Assembly (NCBI RefSeq): GCF_003363755.1
Contig: NZ_CP031396.1
Coordinates: 6,542,501-6,606,500 of the forward strand
Direction: 5' to 3'
Origin: Pseudomonas protegens
GTDB lineage: Bacteria > Pseudomonadota > Gammaproteobacteria > Pseudomonadales > Pseudomonadaceae
DNA length: 64,000 bases
Shown: positions 34,766 to 43,684 of the stretch, piece by piece
How the letters are laid out: every line of letters starts with the position of its first letter
Position numbering within the stretch: position 1 is the first letter of the stretch
Notes under the pieces: generated by a model
What the model saw: the letters and a program-made list of their open reading frames with translations, nothing else
Databases searched by the model: none
Told to the model about the DNA's origin: nothing
Position numbers and translations under genes: made by a program

Positions 34766-35736
34766 TGCTCGATCCCGCGCGTAGCTACGACCTGATCGGT
34801 GACGTGCACGGTTGCGCCCTGACCCTGGAGCACTTGCTGGATCGGCTCGGGTACCACAAGCAGGGCGGCGTCTGGCGGCATCCGTCGCGCATGGCGGTGT
34901 TCCTCGGTGACATCATCGACCGCGGCCCGCGAATCCGTGAATCCCTGCATATCGTCCACGACATGGTCGAAGCTGGTCAGGCGCTGTGCATCATGGGCAA
35001 CCATGAGTTCAACGCCCTGGGCTGGAGCACTCCGGCGGCGGCCGGCAGTGGCAAGCAGTTCGTGCGTGAACACACGCCGCGCCATGCCCGGCTGATCCAC
35101 GAGACCCTGACCCAGTTCGAACACCACCCGGGCGACTGGCACGACTTCCTCGAGTGGTTCTATGAACTGCCGCTGTTCGTCGACGCCGGGCGCTTTCGCG
35201 TGGTGCACGCCTGCTGGGATGCGGGCCTGATCGCCCCGCTGCGCCAGCAGTACCCCAACGGCTGCATCGACCGCGAGTTCCTCCAGGCCTCGGCGCTGCC
35301 CGACAGTTTTGCCAGCACCGCCTTCGATCGCCTGCTGCGCGGCACCGACATGCGCCTGCCCCACGGCCTGACCATGACCAGTGGCGACGGCCTGACCCGG
35401 GCGTTCTTCCGCACCAAGTTCTGGGAAGAGGACCCGCAGACCTACGGCGACATCGTCTTCCAGCCCGATGCCTTGCCCGATCCGGTGGCGCGCACGCCGT
35501 TGTCCCCGGCCGAAAAAAACAGCCTGCTGCGCTACGGCGCCGACGAACCGATGCTGTTCGTCGGCCACTACTGGCGCAGCGGCAAGCCGGCGCCGATCCG
35601 GCCCAACCTGGCGTGCCTGGATTACAGCGCGGTGCTCTACGGCAAGCTCGCCGCGTATCGGCTGGACCAGGAAACCCGCCTGGACCCGAATAAATTTGTC
35701 TGGGTCGACGTCGAGCGGCCCGAGGTGTTGCGATGA
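34765..35736 (+). CDS. Calcineurin-like metallophosphoesterase
   Basis: 323 residues of the PPP/ApaH-PrpE type. The metal-ligand blocks are complete: IGDVHGCALTLEHLL, FLGDIIDRGPRIRESL, IMGNHEFNALGW and, near the C-terminus, LFVGHYWRSG. It probably hydrolyses a phosphoester such as a dinucleotide tetraphosphate or a phosphoprotein; the substrate is not known. Its start overlaps the nadK stop by one base, and its stop overlaps the rhomboid start by four, so translation is likely coupled along the block. Confidence 0.9.
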   Translation: MLDPARSYDLIGDVHGCALTLEHLLDRLGYHKQGGVWRHPSRMAVFLGDIIDRGPRIRESLHIVHDMVEAGQALCIMGNHEFNALGWSTPAAAGSGKQFVREHTPRHARLIHETLTQFEHHPGDWHDFLEWFYELPLFVDAGRFRVVHACWDAGLIAPLRQQYPNGCIDREFLQASALPDSFASTAFDRLLRGTDMRLPHGLTMTSGDGLTRAFFRTKFWEEDPQTYGDIVFQPDALPDPVARTPLSPAEKNSLLRYGADEPMLFVGHYWRSGKPAPIRPNLACLDYSAVLYGKLAAYRLDQETRLDPNKFVWVDVERPEVLR

Positions 35737-36602
35737 GCGCGGTAGCGGTTTTGCGTCTGCCCCTGGCGACGGATCTGAGTGGCTTTGTCAAGCTGCTGCA
35801 GCGCATGCAGGTGCCGCACCGGGTCAGTGAGGAGGCCGGCGAGCAGGTGCTCTGGGTGCCGGAATCCATCAGTGAGGATGTGCGGGGCCTGTACCAGCGT
35901 TTTCCCCAGGGCGATCCCGAGCAGCAACTGGATATTCCGCAGGCGGCCACCCCGGCCCGCGTCGGCCTGGGGGAGCAGTTGCGCCGCAGCCCGATGACCG
36001 CGCTTATCCTGCTGCTGAGCCTGGCGGTGTGCGGCATCACCCTGCTGGGGGACAACCTGCAAACCCTCGGCTGGTTTACCTTCCTCGAGTTCCGCGTGGT
36101 CGGCGACTACATCCAGTTCAGTTCCCTGGCCGACAGCCTGGCGGCGGGGCAGTGGTGGCGCCTGGTAACGCCGATGCTGATCCACTTCGGCATCCTGCAC
36201 ATCGCCATGAACGGCATGTGGTACTGGGAGCTGGGGCGGCGTATCGAGTTGCGCCAGGGCAGCATCAACCTGCTGGGCTTGACCCTGCTGTTCAGCCTGG
36301 TGTCCAACTACGCCCAATACTATTTCAGTGGCCCGACCCTGTTCGGCGGCCTGTCCGGGGTGCTCTACGGTCTGCTCGGGCATTGCTGGATCTACCAATT
36401 GCTGTCCCCCAACCCCATCTACCGCCTGCCCCGGGGCGTGCTGGTGATGATGCTGGTGTGGTTGCTGCTGTGCCTGTCCGGGCTGGTGTCGATGATCGGT
36501 TTCGGCGAAATCGCCAACGCCGCCCACGTCGGCGGGCTGCTCGTCGGTTGCCTTACTGGTTTGTTGGGCGGCTTGTACAGTCGCCGTAAACTGGCCCTTT
36601 GA
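35733..36602 (+). CDS. Rhomboid family intramembrane serine protease (GlpG-like)
   Basis: 289 residues. A cytoplasmic N-terminal domain of about 85 residues resembles that of GlpG. Six or so membrane helices follow. The catalytic Ser208 lies in FGGLSGVLYGLLGH and the His265 in NAAHVGGLLVG; the HFGILHIAMNGMWYWELG stretch supplies the conserved oxyanion residues. It should cleave transmembrane segments of unknown targets. It overlaps the phosphoesterase gene by 4 bases (ATGA). Confidence 0.93.
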   Translation: MSAVAVLRLPLATDLSGFVKLLQRMQVPHRVSEEAGEQVLWVPESISEDVRGLYQRFPQGDPEQQLDIPQAATPARVGLGEQLRRSPMTALILLLSLAVCGITLLGDNLQTLGWFTFLEFRVVGDYIQFSSLADSLAAGQWWRLVTPMLIHFGILHIAMNGMWYWELGRRIELRQGSINLLGLTLLFSLVSNYAQYYFSGPTLFGGLSGVLYGLLGHCWIYQLLSPNPIYRLPRGVLVMMLVWLLLCLSGLVSMIGFGEIANAAHVGGLLVGCLTGLLGGLYSRRKLAL

Positions 36603-36617
36603 ACGCTGGAGTCTTGT

Positions 36618-36878
36618 ATGTCGTCCTTTGTCGAAATGATCGAAAACATCACCCCCGAGATCTACCAGAGCCTGAAGCTGGCGGTAGAGATCGGTAAATG
36701 GTCCGATGGCCGCAAGCTCACCGCCGAGCAGCGCGAGCTGTCGCTGCAGGCGATGATCGCCTGGGAAATGCAGAACCTGCCCGAGGACCAGCGCACCGGC
36801 TACATGGGCCCGCAGGAATGCGCCTCGAAGTCGGCGCCGGTGCCGAACATCCTGTTCAAGTCGGATGCCATCCATTGA
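36618..36878 (+). CDS. yeaC: YeaC family protein (DUF1315)
   Basis: 86 residues. The pattern ITPEIYQSLKLAVEIGKWSDGRKLTAEQRE, split here across the N-terminal half, with MIAWEMQNLPEDQRTGYM in the second half, is that of YeaC/DUF1315. The family is common next to DUF2797 genes in gamma-proteobacteria and its function is not known. It lies 15 bases after the rhomboid gene and its stop overlaps the TTG start proposed for the next gene. Confidence 0.9.
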   Translation: MSSFVEMIENITPEIYQSLKLAVEIGKWSDGRKLTAEQRELSLQAMIAWEMQNLPEDQRTGYMGPQECASKSAPVPNILFKSDAIH

Positions 36879-37705
36879 TCGAGATTGGCCGCGGTTCCAT
36901 CAGCAAAATGTCGGCACGCCTGGACGGGCCGAATGTTCAGTACGCTTTTCGCCTGGGTGACAGCGAGGTGCCAGTCAACCCCCTGATCGGTACCCGGGTG
37001 CGCCTGGAATACCTGGGGGCGATCCACTGCACCCACTGCGGGCGCAAGACCAAGACCAGTTTCAGCCAGGGTTACTGCTATCCGTGCATGACCAAGTTGG
37101 CCCAGTGCGATATCTGCATCATGAGTCCGGAACGTTGCCACTACGACGCCGGCACCTGCCGCGAGCCGTCCTGGGGCGAGCAGTTCTGCATGACCGATCA
37201 CGTGGTCTATTTGGCCAACTCATCGGGGATCAAGGTCGGCATCACCCGCGCCACCCAGTTGCCGACCCGCTGGCTCGACCAGGGCGCCAGCCAGGCGCTG
37301 CCGATCATGCGCGTGGCGACCCGCCAGCAATCGGGCTTCGTCGAGGATCTGTTGCGCTCCCAGGTGGCGGACAAGACCAACTGGCGTGCCTTGCTCAAGG
37401 GCGATGCCCAGGCGGTGGACCTGGTGGCGGTGCGCGAGCAACTGTTTGAATCCTGCGCCGAGGGCCTGTTGGCCCTGCAGGAGCGTTTCGGCCTGCAGGC
37501 GATTCAGACGGTGACCGATATCGAGCCCCTGGAGATCCGTTATCCGGTCGAGCAGTACCCGGCCAAGATCGTCAGCTTCAACCTGGACAAGAACCCGATT
37601 GCCGAAGGCACGCTGCTGGGGATCAAGGGCCAGTACCTGATCTTCGACACCGGCGTGATCAACATTCGTAAGTACACGGCCTACCAGCTCGCCGTGCATC
37701 AGTAG
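36875..37705 (+). CDS. DUF2797 family protein with Cys-rich zinc-ribbon-like motif
   Basis: 276 residues if translation starts at TTG 36875 (overlapping the yeaC stop as TTGA); ATG 36908 is the alternative and would drop 11 residues. The segment CTHCGRKTKTSFSQGYCYPC, followed by CDICIMSPERCHY and TCREPSWGEQFC, holds at least eight Cys/His able to bind zinc. Next comes VVYLANSSGIKVGITRATQLPTRWLDQGA in pieces, which resembles the G-I-Y-...-K-x-G-I-T core of GIY-YIG nucleases. Function unknown. The gene precedes pepN by 12 bases, in the order usual for pseudomonads. Confidence 0.85.
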   Translation: MIEIGRGSISKMSARLDGPNVQYAFRLGDSEVPVNPLIGTRVRLEYLGAIHCTHCGRKTKTSFSQGYCYPCMTKLAQCDICIMSPERCHYDAGTCREPSWGEQFCMTDHVVYLANSSGIKVGITRATQLPTRWLDQGASQALPIMRVATRQQSGFVEDLLRSQVADKTNWRALLKGDAQAVDLVAVREQLFESCAEGLLALQERFGLQAIQTVTDIEPLEIRYPVEQYPAKIVSFNLDKNPIAEGTLLGIKGQYLIFDTGVINIRKYTAYQLAVHQ

Positions 37706-37717
37706 AAGGAATTCGCC

Positions 37718-40375
37718 ATGCGCACCGATCAACCGAAGATGATCTACCTGAAGGACTATCAGGCCCCCGAGTACCTGATCGACGAGACCCACCTGACCTT
37801 CGAGTTGTTCGAGGACCACAGCCTGGTCCATGCGCAGCTGGTGATGCGTCGCAATCCGGCCCGAGGCGCCGGGCTGCCGCCGCTGGTGCTGGATGGCCAG
37901 CAGCTGGAGCTGCTATCGGTGAGCCTCGCCGATCAGCCGCTGAGTGCTGACGACTACCAGCTGGACGACAGCCACCTGACCCTGCACCCCACCAGCGCCA
38001 GCTTCACCCTGGACACCAGCGTGAAGATCCACCCGGAAAGCAATACCGCCCTGGAAGGCCTGTACAAGTCCAGTGGCATGTTCTGCACCCAGTGCGAAGC
38101 CGAGGGCTTTCGCAAGATCACCTATTACCTCGACCGCCCGGATGTGATGAGCAAGTTCACCACCACCGTGGTGGCCGAGCAGCACCGCTACCCGGTGCTG
38201 CTGTCCAACGGTAACCCGATTGCCAGCGGCCCCGGTGAAGACGGCCGGCACTGGGCGACCTGGGAAGACCCGTTCATGAAACCCGCCTACCTGTTCGCCC
38301 TGGTGGCCGGCGACCTGTGGTGCGTGGAAGACAGCTTCCGCACCCAGAGCGGCCGCGATGTGGCGCTGCGCATCTATGTCGAGCCGGAAAACATCGACAA
38401 GTGCCAGCACGCCATGAACAGCCTGAAAAAGTCCATGCGCTGGGACGAAGAGACCTACGGCCGTGAATACGACCTGGACATCTTCATGATCGTTGCGGTC
38501 AACGACTTCAACATGGGCGCCATGGAAAACAAGGGCCTGAACATCTTCAACTCCAGCGCCGTGCTGGCCCGTGCCGAAACCGCCACCGACGCCGCCCACC
38601 AGCGGGTCGAGGCCATCGTTGCCCACGAATACTTCCACAACTGGTCGGGCAACCGCGTGACCTGCCGCGACTGGTTCCAGCTCTCGCTCAAGGAAGGCTT
38701 CACGGTGTTCCGCGATGCCGGTTTCTCCTCGGACATGAACTCGCGCACCGTCAAGCGCATTCAGGACGTGGCCTACCTGCGCACCCACCAGTTCGCCGAA
38801 GACGCCGGCCCCATGGCCCATGCCGTGCGCCCGGAAAGCTTTATCGAGATTTCCAACTTCTACACCCTGACCGTGTACGAAAAGGGTTCGGAAGTGGTGG
38901 GCATGATCCACACCTTGCTCGGGGCTGAAGGTTTCCGTAAGGGCAGTGACCTGTACTTCGAGCGCCATGACGGTCAGGCCGTGACCTGTGACGACTTCGT
39001 CAAGGCCATGGAAGATGCCAATGGCGTCGATCTGACCCAGTTCAAACGCTGGTACAGCCAGGCTGGTACGCCACGGCTGGCGGTCAGCGAGTCCTACGAC
39101 GCCGCCGCCAAGACCTACAGCCTGACCTTCCGCCAGAGCTGCCCGCAGACCCCGGACAAGGTGGAGAAACTGCCGTTCGTGATCCCGGTGGAGCTGGGCC
39201 TGCTGGACTCGAAAGGGGCGGGCATGGCCCTGCGCCTGTCCGGCGAAAACGCCGCCCAGGGAACTTCCCGGGTGATCTCGGTGACCGAGGCCGAGCAGAC
39301 CTTCACCTTCGTCGACATCACCGAACAGCCGCTGCCTTCGCTGCTGCGGGGCTTCTCGGCGCCGGTGAAGCTGAGCTTCCCCTACAACCGCGACCAGCTG
39401 ATGTTCCTCATGCAGCACGACAGCGACGGTTTCAACCGTTGGGACGCCGGCCAGCAGTTGGCCGTGCAAGTGCTGCAAGAACTGATTGCCCAGCATCAGC
39501 AGGGGCAGGCGCTGGTGATGGACGAGCGTCTGGTGACCGCCCTGGGCACCGTGCTGGCGGATGACAGCCTGGACCAGGCCATGGTCGCGGAAATGCTGTC
39601 CCTGCCGGGCGAGGCCTATCTGACCGAGATCAGCGAAGTGGCGGATGTCGAGGCGATCCATGCAGCGCGCGAGTTTGCTCGCCAGCAACTGGCTGACAGC
39701 CTGTTCGATGCGTTGTGGAAGCGTTACCAGACCAACCGGTCAGTGTCCAAGGCCACGGCCTACGTGGCCGAGTCCGAGCATTTCGCCCGTCGCGCACTGC
39801 AGAACATTGCCCTGTCATACCTGATGCTCACCCACAAGCCCGAAGTGCTGGCGGCGGCCATCGAGCAGTTCGACAGCGCCGACAACATGACCGAGCGCCT
39901 CACCGCCCTGGCGGTGCTGGTCAACTCGCCGTTCGAGGCCGAGAAGGCCCAGGCTCTGGCAGTGTTCGCCGAGAACTTCAAGGACAACGCCCTGGTCATG
40001 GACCAGTGGTTCAGCGTCCAGGCCGGCAGCCCGTTGTCGGGTGGCCTGGAGCGGGTCAAGGCGCTGATGCAGCACCCGGCGTTCAACCTCAAGAACCCGA
40101 ACAAGGTGCGGGCGTTGGTGGGGGCGTTTGCCGGGCAGAACCTGATCAACTTCCATGCGGCGGATGGTTCGGGTTATCGCTTCCTGGCGGATCTGGTGAT
40201 CCAGCTCAACGGCTTCAACCCGCAGATTGCCTCGCGGCAACTGGCACCACTGACTCGCTGGCGCAAATACGACAGCGCCCGCCAGGCGCTGATGAAGGGC
40301 GAACTGGAGCGCATCCGTGCCTCCGGCGAGCTGTCCAGCGACGTGTTCGAAGTGGTCAGCAAAAGCCTCGCCTGA
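37718..40375 (+). CDS. pepN: Aminopeptidase N
   Basis: 885-residue M1 zinc metallopeptidase that removes N-terminal residues from peptides in the cytoplasm. The substrate-anchoring motif is GAMENKGLNIFN. The zinc site is H303-E-Y-F-H307 in VAHEYFHNWSGNRV, with the third ligand Glu in SLKEGFTVFRD. The long C-terminal helical domain (AQALAVFAENFKDNALVMDQWF and similar) is the ERAP/PepN cap. Length agrees with E. coli PepN. Its end is followed directly by REP sequence. Confidence 0.97.
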   Translation: MRTDQPKMIYLKDYQAPEYLIDETHLTFELFEDHSLVHAQLVMRRNPARGAGLPPLVLDGQQLELLSVSLADQPLSADDYQLDDSHLTLHPTSASFTLDTSVKIHPESNTALEGLYKSSGMFCTQCEAEGFRKITYYLDRPDVMSKFTTTVVAEQHRYPVLLSNGNPIASGPGEDGRHWATWEDPFMKPAYLFALVAGDLWCVEDSFRTQSGRDVALRIYVEPENIDKCQHAMNSLKKSMRWDEETYGREYDLDIFMIVAVNDFNMGAMENKGLNIFNSSAVLARAETATDAAHQRVEAIVAHEYFHNWSGNRVTCRDWFQLSLKEGFTVFRDAGFSSDMNSRTVKRIQDVAYLRTHQFAEDAGPMAHAVRPESFIEISNFYTLTVYEKGSEVVGMIHTLLGAEGFRKGSDLYFERHDGQAVTCDDFVKAMEDANGVDLTQFKRWYSQAGTPRLAVSESYDAAAKTYSLTFRQSCPQTPDKVEKLPFVIPVELGLLDSKGAGMALRLSGENAAQGTSRVISVTEAEQTFTFVDITEQPLPSLLRGFSAPVKLSFPYNRDQLMFLMQHDSDGFNRWDAGQQLAVQVLQELIAQHQQGQALVMDERLVTALGTVLADDSLDQAMVAEMLSLPGEAYLTEISEVADVEAIHAAREFARQQLADSLFDALWKRYQTNRSVSKATAYVAESEHFARRALQNIALSYLMLTHKPEVLAAAIEQFDSADNMTERLTALAVLVNSPFEAEKAQALAVFAENFKDNALVMDQWFSVQAGSPLSGGLERVKALMQHPAFNLKNPNKVRALVGAFAGQNLINFHAADGSGYRFLADLVIQLNGFNPQIASRQLAPLTRWRKYDSARQALMKGELERIRASGELSSDVFEVVSKSLA

Positions 40376-40377
40376 CG

Positions 40378-40545
40378 GCGGCAGCGGCTACACCTGTAGC
40401 CGCTGCTGAGCCTGCGAAGCTGCGCCAAGGTCCGCAGGACCTTGCTTGGCTATCGCTGTCATACCTCTGTCGGTCTTGAGACCGATGCGTCCCTGCGACG
40501 CAGTGCCGCCCAGACCGTTCGCAGTCTGCGGCAGCGGCTACAGGG
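40378..40545. repeat. REP cluster between pepN and the SulP gene
   Basis: Three units of the GCAGCGGCTACA family are visible: GGCAGCGGCTACACCTGTAGCCGCTGC at the left, where two units abut as an inverted repeat, and TGCGGCAGCGGCTACAGGG at the right. The rightmost copy provides the stop codon of the convergent transporter gene (TAG from CTA at 40538-40540). Confidence 0.8.
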
Positions 40546-42169
40546 GGGGCAGTGCGCTGCTCAAGTCGCGGTGATAGTTCTGCGCGCCAATGGCGTGCAG
40601 GATGCCCACGCGCTCAAGCTTGGCATGCACCTTCAGGTTGGCTTCGCACAGTTTCACCACGATCCCGCGCTTGTGCAGCTGACCTATCACTTCCTCCAGG
40701 GTCTGCAGCCCAGTGATATCCATGAACGGCACATGCTTGAGGCGGATGATCAGCAGCCTGGGATCGCTATGGGTCTGGGCCAGGGCCCGTTCAAAGGTTT
40801 CGGCAGCGCCAAAGAACAGGGGGCCTTCGATGGTATAGATCAGCACCCCGGCAGGCAGGTGCCCGCGTCCTTTGCCGCGCAATTCGTTCTCCAGATCCTC
40901 CCCCACCACCTGCTGCACCTCCACCGAGGAGGCCATGCGCCGCAGAAAATGCAGCATCGCCAGGATCACCCCGATGTTCACCGCAATCACCAGATCACTG
41001 AACACCGTCAACACAAAGGTGCACAGCAGGATTGCCACATCCGCCCGGGGCGCGCGCTGCACCATGCGCTTGAAGTGGTGCAGCTCACTCATGTTGTAGG
41101 CCACCACGAACAGGATCGCCGCCAGGGCGCACAACGGGATATTGGCCGCCAGCGGCGCGAGAAACAGGATGATCAGCACCAGCACCACGGCGTGGGTGAT
41201 GCCGGCCAGCGGGCTGCTGCCGCCGTTGCGGATGTTGGTGGCGGTGCGAGCAATGGCACCGGTGGCGGCGAACCCGCCAAACAGCGGCGTGGCCAGGTTG
41301 GCGATGCCCTGGCCGATCAGCTCCTGGTTGGAGTTGTGGCGGGTGCCAGCCATGCCGTCGGCCACCACCGCCGACAACAGCGATTCGATGGCTCCGAGCA
41401 TGGCGATGGCGAAGGCCGGTCCTATCAGGTCGAGTATCCGTGGCAGGCTGATCTCGGGCAGTTGCAGGGTCGGCAAGCCCTGGGGAATGCCGCCAAAGGC
41501 ACTGCCGATGGTGGCCACGCCCTGGAACTGGAACAGTGACTGCAAGGCGGTGGCCAGGACCATGGCCACCAGCGGCGCCGGCAGGCGCTTGAGCGCGGGG
41601 ATCTTGGGTACCCACAACAGCAGCGTCAGGCTGAGCAAGGCCAGCAGGGTGGTGGCCAGATGCAGTTCGGGCAGGGCTTGCAGCAGGTGCCAGAGCTTCT
41701 GGTGGAAGTGTTCGCCCTGGACGGCGGGCAGGCCGAAAAAGTCTTTCCACTGGCTGACCCAGATGATCACCCCGATCCCGGCGGTGAAGCCGAGAATCAC
41801 CGGGTCGGGGATGAATTTGATCAGGGCGCCCAGGCGGCTGATGCCCAGCAGGAACAGGATGATCCCGGCCATCATGGTCGCCAGTTGCAGGCCGTCGACC
41901 CCGTATTTGGCGGTGACCCCGGCGAGAATCACGATAAAGGCCCCGGTGGGGCCGGCGATCTGCAAGCGACTGCCGCCGAACAGCGACACCAGCAGGCCAC
42001 CGACGATGGCGGTGTAGATGCCCTGTTCCGGCTTGACCCCGGAGGCGATGGCAAACGCCATGGCCAGGGGCAGCGCCACCACGCCGACAATCACCCCGGC
42101 CACCAGGTTGCGGGCCCAGTGCCGGGGACCGAGCAAGCCAGCCTTCCACGCCTCGCGTATGGCAATCAT
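40538..42169 (-). CDS. SulP family anion transporter with STAS domain
   Basis: 543 residues. About 10-14 membrane helices cover residues 20-420, with the SulP signature region VGVVALPLAMAFAIASGVKPEQGIYTAIVGG. The soluble C-terminus is a STAS domain (DPRLLIIRLKHVPFMDITGLQTLEEVIG). The family moves sulfate, bicarbonate or other anions; specificity is not readable. No carbonic anhydrase is adjacent. The stop codon sits in a REP element, so the final residues (SSALPPL) may be REP-derived. Confidence 0.92.
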   Translation of the reverse strand: MIAIREAWKAGLLGPRHWARNLVAGVIVGVVALPLAMAFAIASGVKPEQGIYTAIVGGLLVSLFGGSRLQIAGPTGAFIVILAGVTAKYGVDGLQLATMMAGIILFLLGISRLGALIKFIPDPVILGFTAGIGVIIWVSQWKDFFGLPAVQGEHFHQKLWHLLQALPELHLATTLLALLSLTLLLWVPKIPALKRLPAPLVAMVLATALQSLFQFQGVATIGSAFGGIPQGLPTLQLPEISLPRILDLIGPAFAIAMLGAIESLLSAVVADGMAGTRHNSNQELIGQGIANLATPLFGGFAATGAIARTATNIRNGGSSPLAGITHAVVLVLIILFLAPLAANIPLCALAAILFVVAYNMSELHHFKRMVQRAPRADVAILLCTFVLTVFSDLVIAVNIGVILAMLHFLRRMASSVEVQQVVGEDLENELRGKGRGHLPAGVLIYTIEGPLFFGAAETFERALAQTHSDPRLLIIRLKHVPFMDITGLQTLEEVIGQLHKRGIVVKLCEANLKVHAKLERVGILHAIGAQNYHRDLSSALPPL

Positions 42170-42602
42170 GCGTCACTCCTGAAGGTCATCGGGCTCGCCA
42201 CCCACGCAGCTCATCATAGTCAACACTGGGTAGCAGCGGCTTATGCCCTGGATCAGCCTTTGGTCGTGTACCGGCGCTACACGCCGACAGGTCGCGCAAA
42301 CCTCAGCTAGATTGACAAGCTTTTCGTACCGGTATCAACGCTTCCTCGCCTGCTGCAGAGGAGCATCGATCAGCCCAGCGAATGCCCGAGCATTCAGGGG
42401 CCTGGCCAGACGCGGTGATTAACAAAAGATAACGTGGCGTTGATTGTCAGACCTTTCCAAAGCCCGATAGGATAGCCCGCAGCTGAAGGGGCTCTAGAGT
42501 GCAGGTTTCAGGACGATCTTCACGGTCGGTCCAGGCATCGAAAACCCCTGAAGGCGCCCTGAGAGGTCAAATGACCTGACAATAATAATGGGGGAATGGT
42601 CT
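42170..42602. other. 433-base divergent intergenic region
   Basis: No gene is apparent between the SulP transporter and the YCF48-like gene, which diverge. The region must hold both promoters. The right end carries a perfect inverted repeat (42564-42577) and a GACAATAATAATGGGGGA leader before the YCF48-like gene. The left half has two GTACCGG copies (about 42270 and 42328). No tRNA or recognisable small RNA was seen. Confidence 0.6.
42564..42577. promoter_or_regulatory. Inverted repeat AGGTCA-AA-TGACCT
   Basis: A 6-2-6 perfect inverted repeat 25 bases before the start of the YCF48-like gene. The position, close to the ribosome site, suggests a repressor operator overlapping the transcript start, or a short RNA hairpin. 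The binding protein is unknown. Confidence 0.4.
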
Positions 42603-43652
42603 ATGAGTGAGCCTGTCATGGGTGTAGTTGTTGGCCGCCCGCCGGCGCTGCGCACGTTCGCATTGCTGGCTACAGCGCTCTCGCTGTTGGGTGTCGTGAC
42701 GCTGTCGACACCGGTCCTGGCCGCTGCCACCGCAGCGGATACTGTCTATTCCATCGAATCGCCCAAGGCGGCGAAAAGCCTGATGCTCGATGTGGTCCAC
42801 GCCGGCAAGCGCCTGGTGGCCGTGGGCGACCGCGGGCACATTCTCTATTCCGACGATCAGGGAGCGTCCTGGGTGCAGGCCAAGGTGCCCACCCGGCAAC
42901 TGCTGACCGCGGTGTATTTTGTCGATGACCAGCACGGCTGGGCGGTGGGCCACGATGCCCAGGTCCTGGCCAGCACCGATGGCGGTGTCACCTGGAGTCG
43001 GCAGTTCCAGGACCTCAAGCGTGAAGCGCCCTTGCTCGATGTCTGGTTCAAGGACACCCGCAACGGCTACGCCGTCGGTGCCTATGGCGCCTTGCTGGAA
43101 ACCACCGACGGTGGCCAGCACTGGGAAGACGTCAGCGATCGCTTGGACAACGAAGACCAGTTCCACCTCAACGCCATTGCCCAGGTCAAGGATTCCGGAC
43201 TGTTCATCGTCGGCGAGCAGGGCAGCCTGTTCCGCTCCGCCGATGACGGGCAGACCTGGGAACGCCTCGAAGGTCCCTATGAAGGCTCGCTGTTCGGCGT
43301 GATCGCTACCGGCCAGCCGGCGACCCTGCTGGTGTTCGGCCTGCGGGGCAATCTCTATCGTTCCACGGATTTCGGCAACACCTGGGAGCAGGTGGAGTTG
43401 AACGCTGCCCGTGGCGCCCTGGAGTTCGGCCTGTCGGGTGCTACCTTGCTGGACGACGGCTCGCTGGTGATCGTCGGCAACGGCGGCAGCGTGATCCGCA
43501 GTACCGACCACGGCCAGACCTTCAGCGTATTCAACCGTGCGGACCGCCTCTCGCTGTCGGCGGTGACCGCTGCCGGCAATGGCAAGCTGATCCTGGCCGG
43601 GCAGGGCGGGGTGCGGATCTCTGCGGCAACCGGCGCTGACGTCGGCAAATAA
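42603..43652 (+). CDS. YCF48/BNR-repeat periplasmic propeller protein
   Basis: 349 residues with a signal sequence (LRTFALLATALSLLGVVTLSTPVLAA). A seven-bladed propeller follows, with repeated blades of the type G-x-x-G-x-I-L/F-x-S-x-D-x-G-x-x-W: HILYSDDQGASWVQ, QVLASTDGGVTWSR, ALLETTDGGQHWED, SLFRSADDGQTWER and NLYRSTDFGNTWEQ. This is the YCF48 (photosystem II assembly factor-like) family, which in pseudomonads accompanies RND/MMPL transporters. ATG 42603 was chosen over 42588 because it follows GGGGGAATGG. It lies 32 bases before the transporter gene and is surely cotranscribed. Confidence 0.85.
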   Translation: MSEPVMGVVVGRPPALRTFALLATALSLLGVVTLSTPVLAAATAADTVYSIESPKAAKSLMLDVVHAGKRLVAVGDRGHILYSDDQGASWVQAKVPTRQLLTAVYFVDDQHGWAVGHDAQVLASTDGGVTWSRQFQDLKREAPLLDVWFKDTRNGYAVGAYGALLETTDGGQHWEDVSDRLDNEDQFHLNAIAQVKDSGLFIVGEQGSLFRSADDGQTWERLEGPYEGSLFGVIATGQPATLLVFGLRGNLYRSTDFGNTWEQVELNAARGALEFGLSGATLLDDGSLVIVGNGGSVIRSTDHGQTFSVFNRADRLSLSAVTAAGNGKLILAGQGGVRISAATGADVGK

Positions 43653-43684
43653 GCCGGGCACATAATAAGAAGGTGGGGAATTCC

